DNA from: Acidovorax carolinensis
GTDB taxonomy: Bacteria > Pseudomonadota > Gammaproteobacteria > Burkholderiales > Burkholderiaceae_C
Direction of reading: 5' to 3'
DNA: 64,000 nucleotides
Assembly: GCF_002157145.1 (NCBI RefSeq)
Contig: NZ_CP021361.1
Location: 3,798,501 to 3,862,500, forward strand
Of the stretch, positions 59,959-64,000 are shown one piece after another. The notes under the pieces are model-generated. The model was not told the DNA's origin and did no database searches. It was given only the letters and a program-made list of their open reading frames with translations. How positions within the stretch are numbered: position 1 is the first letter of the stretch; each line of letters opens with the position of its first letter. The position numbers and the translations under genes are program-made.

Positions 59959-61437
59959 ATGACACAGCCGTCCGGCTCGATCGCCGCGCTGCGCGAGCGC
60001 TACGGCGACCGCTACCGCTGGCTGCTGCTGCTTTCCGTGATGGTGGGGACCATGGCGTCCATCATGTCGTCCACCATCGTCAACGTGGCGATTCCCGACA
60101 TGAGCCATTACTTCGCGCTGGGCCAGGAGCGCGCCCAGTGGGTGACGTCCGGCTTCATGGTGGCCACCACCGTGTCGATGCTGACAACGCCGTGGCTCCT
60201 ATCGCGCTATGGTTACCGGGCCACCTACGTCGGTGCCATGGTGCTACTGCTGGCGGGCGGTATCGGGGGTGGGGTGGCCGGGCATTTCAGTCTGGTTCTT
60301 GTCGCGCGTGTCGCCGAGGGGCTGGCGGCCGGGGTGGTGCAGCCCATTCCCGCCGTGATCATCTTGTATGCCTTCAAACCCCATGAGCAGGGCCGTGCCA
60401 GCGGCATTTTTGGCATGGGCGTGGTGCTGGCTCCTGCCATCGGGCCCAGCGTGGGGGGACTGCTGGTGGACTGGTTTGGCTGGCGCTCCATTTTCTTCAT
60501 GGTCGTGCCGCTGTGCCTTACGTCCATCGCGTTGGCCTATAAATTCGTGCCCGTCACCGCCCCCGGAGGCGTGCCAGCAAATCGCCGTGGCGAGCCGCTG
60601 GACTGGCGCGGCCTGACGCTGGGCACATTGGGCACGCTGTGCCTTCTCAATGGCCTAGTGGCGCTGCACAGCGGTCCATACGCCGAGGCTGCCCTCCTGC
60701 TGGGCGGCGCCGCGCTGTCGCTGGTGCTTTTTCTTTGGTGGCAACGACGCTTTACGCAACGCGGGCAAAAGCCCTTGATGGATCTTCGGGTGTTTGAATA
60801 CCGGCAGTTCGCCATGGGCAGCGTGGTTGCGTTCATCTATGGCACCGCGCTATTCGGCTCCACCTATCTGCTGCCCGTTTTCATGCAACTGGGGTTGCAG
60901 CTATCGCCGTCGCATGTGGGCACCATCATTCTGCCCTCCGGCATCGTGCTGGCGATCAGCATTCCTTTGGTTGGCCGTTTGGCCGACCGGGTCGCCACCC
61001 ACTGGCTGGTCAGTACGGGCCTGGCGTTGCTGGGCCTCTCCTTTGCGCTGATGATGCTGGTGGGGCTGCAATCGGCCCTTTGGACGCTGGTGCTGTTTGC
61101 CGTGCTCGGCCGGATCGGACTGGGCTTCATCCTGCCATCGCTCAACCTGGGCGCCATGCGGCCGCTGGACAAGGCGCTCATCTCGCAAGGATCCAGCATC
61201 ATCGGTTTTGTGCGCATGCTGGGGGGCGCGGCAGGCGTGAGTCTGTGCGGCATCGTGCTGGAGTGGCGCCTGGGCGTTCATGGTGACTCGCTGGCGGCCA
61301 CCACCACCAGCCCTGCACGCATCGCAGCGTTTGGCGAGACCTTTCTGATGCTTGCAGGGCTTTGCCTGCTTGCCCTGATTGCGGCATGGCAGTTGCGCGG
61401 TGCACCAGCGCAGGCATCCGCTGAGCAGCTACCCTGA
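59959..61437 (+). CDS. MFS drug:H+ antiporter (DHA2, EmrB/QacA-like)
   Basis: The 492-residue protein has 14 predicted membrane helices. Motif C of the drug antiporter family is visible (GMGVVLAPAIGPSVGGLLVD), with the first helix motif ASIMSSTIVNVAIPDMSHYF and motif A-like LLSRYGYRATYV. It probably exports a hydrophobic toxin with protons. No periplasmic adaptor gene is alongside. It starts 11 bases after the tautomerase stop. Confidence 0.93.
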   Translation: MTQPSGSIAALRERYGDRYRWLLLLSVMVGTMASIMSSTIVNVAIPDMSHYFALGQERAQWVTSGFMVATTVSMLTTPWLLSRYGYRATYVGAMVLLLAGGIGGGVAGHFSLVLVARVAEGLAAGVVQPIPAVIILYAFKPHEQGRASGIFGMGVVLAPAIGPSVGGLLVDWFGWRSIFFMVVPLCLTSIALAYKFVPVTAPGGVPANRRGEPLDWRGLTLGTLGTLCLLNGLVALHSGPYAEAALLLGGAALSLVLFLWWQRRFTQRGQKPLMDLRVFEYRQFAMGSVVAFIYGTALFGSTYLLPVFMQLGLQLSPSHVGTIILPSGIVLAISIPLVGRLADRVATHWLVSTGLALLGLSFALMMLVGLQSALWTLVLFAVLGRIGLGFILPSLNLGAMRPLDKALISQGSSIIGFVRMLGGAAGVSLCGIVLEWRLGVHGDSLAATTTSPARIAAFGETFLMLAGLCLLALIAAWQLRGAPAQASAEQLP

Positions 61438-61469
61438 CTATCCATGTCACTACACCACCGGATATTCCC

Positions 61470-62240
61470 ATGTGCCAGCTGCTTGGAATGAACAGCAACA
61501 CGCCCACGGACATTACCTTCAGCTTTCGGGGGTTTGCCCAACGTGGCGGCAATACGGCGGACCACGCGGATGGTTGGGGCATCGCCTTCTTTGAAGACCG
61601 GGGCCTGCGCCACTTCGTGGACCATCAGCGCGCCGCGGATTCGCCCATTGCAGAACTCATTCGGCACTATCCCATCAAGAGCCTCAACGTCATCGCCCAC
61701 ATCCGCAAGGCCACCCAGGGCCCGGTCAGCCTGCAGAACTGCCACCCTTTCGTGCGCGAACTGTGGGGGCGCTACTGGGTTTTTGCGCACAACGGTGATT
61801 TAAAGAAATTTCGGCCCCGGTTGCATACGCATTTTCATCCCGTGGGCAACACCGACAGCGAACATGCCTTTTGCTGGCTGCTGCAGGAACTTGCCAAGTC
61901 ACATGCCGGGATGCCCCGCATCGAAGAACTCACCCGCACGTTGCGCGAACTGACACCACGGATTGCAGCGCACGGCACGTTCAACTTTCTCCTGTCCAAC
62001 GGAGAAGCACTGTGGGCACACGCCTCCACCCACCTTTATCACCTGCAACGACAGCATCCTTTTGCAGTCGCACAACTCTCGGATGAAGATCTGAGCATCG
62101 ATTTCGCCCCCCTGACAACGCCGTCTGACAGGATTCAGTTGCTAGCAACGGAGCCGCTGACCGTGAACGAGGAATGGAAGGCTTTCGGCTCGGGAGAGCT
62201 GAAGGTGTTTGTGGGTGGGAGCGAGGCCGACAACGAATAG
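61470..62240 (+). CDS. Class II glutamine amidotransferase (YafJ-like)
   Basis: The 256-residue protein begins MCQLLGMNS, leaving Cys as N-terminal nucleophile, and has the Ntn-type motifs DGWGIAFFEDRG, VIAHIRKAT, NCHPFVRELWGRYWVFAHNG and GNTDSEHAFCWLL. There is only a glutaminase domain; the acceptor partner is unknown. The family includes YafJ and EgtC. The 187 bases downstream hold the rRNA terminator only. Confidence 0.94.
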   Translation: MCQLLGMNSNTPTDITFSFRGFAQRGGNTADHADGWGIAFFEDRGLRHFVDHQRAADSPIAELIRHYPIKSLNVIAHIRKATQGPVSLQNCHPFVRELWGRYWVFAHNGDLKKFRPRLHTHFHPVGNTDSEHAFCWLLQELAKSHAGMPRIEELTRTLRELTPRIAAHGTFNFLLSNGEALWAHASTHLYHLQRQHPFAVAQLSDEDLSIDFAPLTTPSDRIQLLATEPLTVNEEWKAFGSGELKVFVGGSEADNE

Positions 62241-62383
62241 CGTTCGCGGCGAGTTCGGCGGATAGCTGAATGAAACGCTTCCATGCCACCTCTAGCGCAG
62301 TTTTCCGCACGAATGCAGAAGGATGGGACTGTGCAGACCTTGTGGGGGGCAGGCGGTTGCAATTGTGCTTCCCCAAAAGCAGA

Positions 62384-62414
62384 AACGCCCCACTCAGAGG
62401 TTGAGTGGGGCGTT
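62384..62414 (-). terminator. Rho-independent terminator of the rRNA operon
   Basis: AACGCCCCACTCA pairs perfectly with TGAGTGGGGCGTT across a five-base loop. On the minus strand it follows the 5S gene by 14 bases and is trailed by TTTCTGCTTTT. Confidence 0.9.
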
Positions 62415-62428
62415 GCTGGGCTGTAAGA

Positions 62429-62543
62429 GCCTGACGATGACCTACTTTCACACGGGAACCCGCACTATCATCGGCGCAAAGTCGTTTCACTGTCCTGTTC
62501 GGGATGGGAAGGAGTGGTACCAACTTGCTATGGTCATCAGGCA
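62429..62543 (-). rRNA. rrf: 5S ribosomal RNA
   Basis: On the minus strand the sequence starts TGCCTGATGACCATAGCAAG and contains CCCATCCCGAACAGGACAGT, the conserved loop A/B region of 5S rRNA, and ends GTAGGTCATCGTCAGGC, pairing with the start. The 115-base length is normal. Confidence 0.95.
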
Positions 62544-62688
62544 TAACTTGTTGTCGTGCTGCTCGTGGGAGCAACACAACGAATTCATAGAGTTTGGAAT
62601 CAGATTTTTGTGTCTTTTGACTGCGTCAACTTGGCATAACAATCTTTGAGCTATTCACACTTGCGTGTGTTGGCTATCAAAGTTATAG
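62544..62688 (-). other. 23S-5S intergenic spacer
   Basis: 145 bases with no gene. It contains hairpin-forming stretches (GCTCGTGGGAGC; TTTGATAGCC with GGCTATCAAA nearby) expected of rRNA processing stems. No tRNA is present in this spacer. Confidence 0.8.

Positions 62689-64000
<1,312 letters not shown>

Noticed and set aside
62241..62383. A tRNA or small gene between the amidotransferase and the rRNA operon
   Set aside because: No cloverleaf or frame with a ribosome binding site is visible.

Overview
The window looks like chromosomal DNA of a betaproteobacterium of the family Comamonadaceae, probably Acidovorax or a close relative. The evidence is the high GC content, the style of the housekeeping proteins (RpoN, LptA/LptB, ArgS, malate synthase G), the 5S/23S rRNA sequence, and a complete exosortase A (XrtA) exopolysaccharide locus. 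I saw no tRNA, CRISPR array, insertion sequence or prophage. No stretch longer than 300 bases lacks a gene.

Region 1 (1-20851, all minus strand) is the XrtA locus. In transcription order it holds: ManC, a UDP-glucuronate epimerase, the Wza-like exporter, the Wzz-like chain-length protein, a tyrosine autokinase, an outer-membrane beta-barrel protein, an ExeA-like ATPase, a polysaccharide deacetylase, a FemAB-like protein, a sugar transferase, an exosortase-EpsI fusion, an AsnB-like amidotransferase, a decayed glycosyltransferase, two GT4 enzymes, a GT39-type membrane enzyme, a 43-residue membrane protein, and an O-glycosylation ligase cut by the window edge. Many stops and starts overlap, so the locus is probably translated as a coupled series. 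A low-molecular-weight tyrosine phosphatase lies divergently at 21092.

Region 2 (21.6-29.4 kb) is mixed: rpe, apaG, a membrane 'recombinase-like' protein, a CPA2-type antiporter, a YbdK-type ligase, a lone PEP-CTERM lectin-like protein behind an excellent sigma-54 promoter, and thiL. The PEP-CTERM protein is the likely client of XrtA, and the window also carries rpoN.

Region 3 (29.4-41.6 kb) is a metabolic/efflux block lying between thiL and pgpA, which are neighbours in many proteobacteria. It comprises a TetR repressor, a PHA-synthase-like PhaC, a NodT outer-membrane factor, a HlyD adaptor, an RbbA-like double ABC ATPase/permease, a YhhJ-like permease, a MaoC/phosphotransacetylase pair (frameshifted relative to the usual fused protein), acetate kinase and a universal stress protein. 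The intergenic region before phaC carries a perfect TetR-type palindrome and a perfect FNR/Anr box placed at -41.5 from a -10 element. This suggests low-oxygen induction of the whole block.

Region 4 (41.8-62.2 kb) holds housekeeping and accessory genes: pgpA, pncC, a SulP transporter, a YecA/SEC-C protein, an orphan PIN protein, an RlmL-type methyltransferase, a thioesterase, rpoN, lptB (frameshifted), lptA, dsbA, a SPOR protein, argS, psiF, a LysR regulator, glcB, a CWC/4-oxalocrotonate tautomerase fusion frame, an MFS exporter and a class II glutamine amidotransferase. An rRNA operon on the minus strand (5S, partial 23S) closes the window.

From 29 kb to the end a family of ~50-bp double-hairpin repeats recurs at least eight times, five of them inside reading frames without breaking them.
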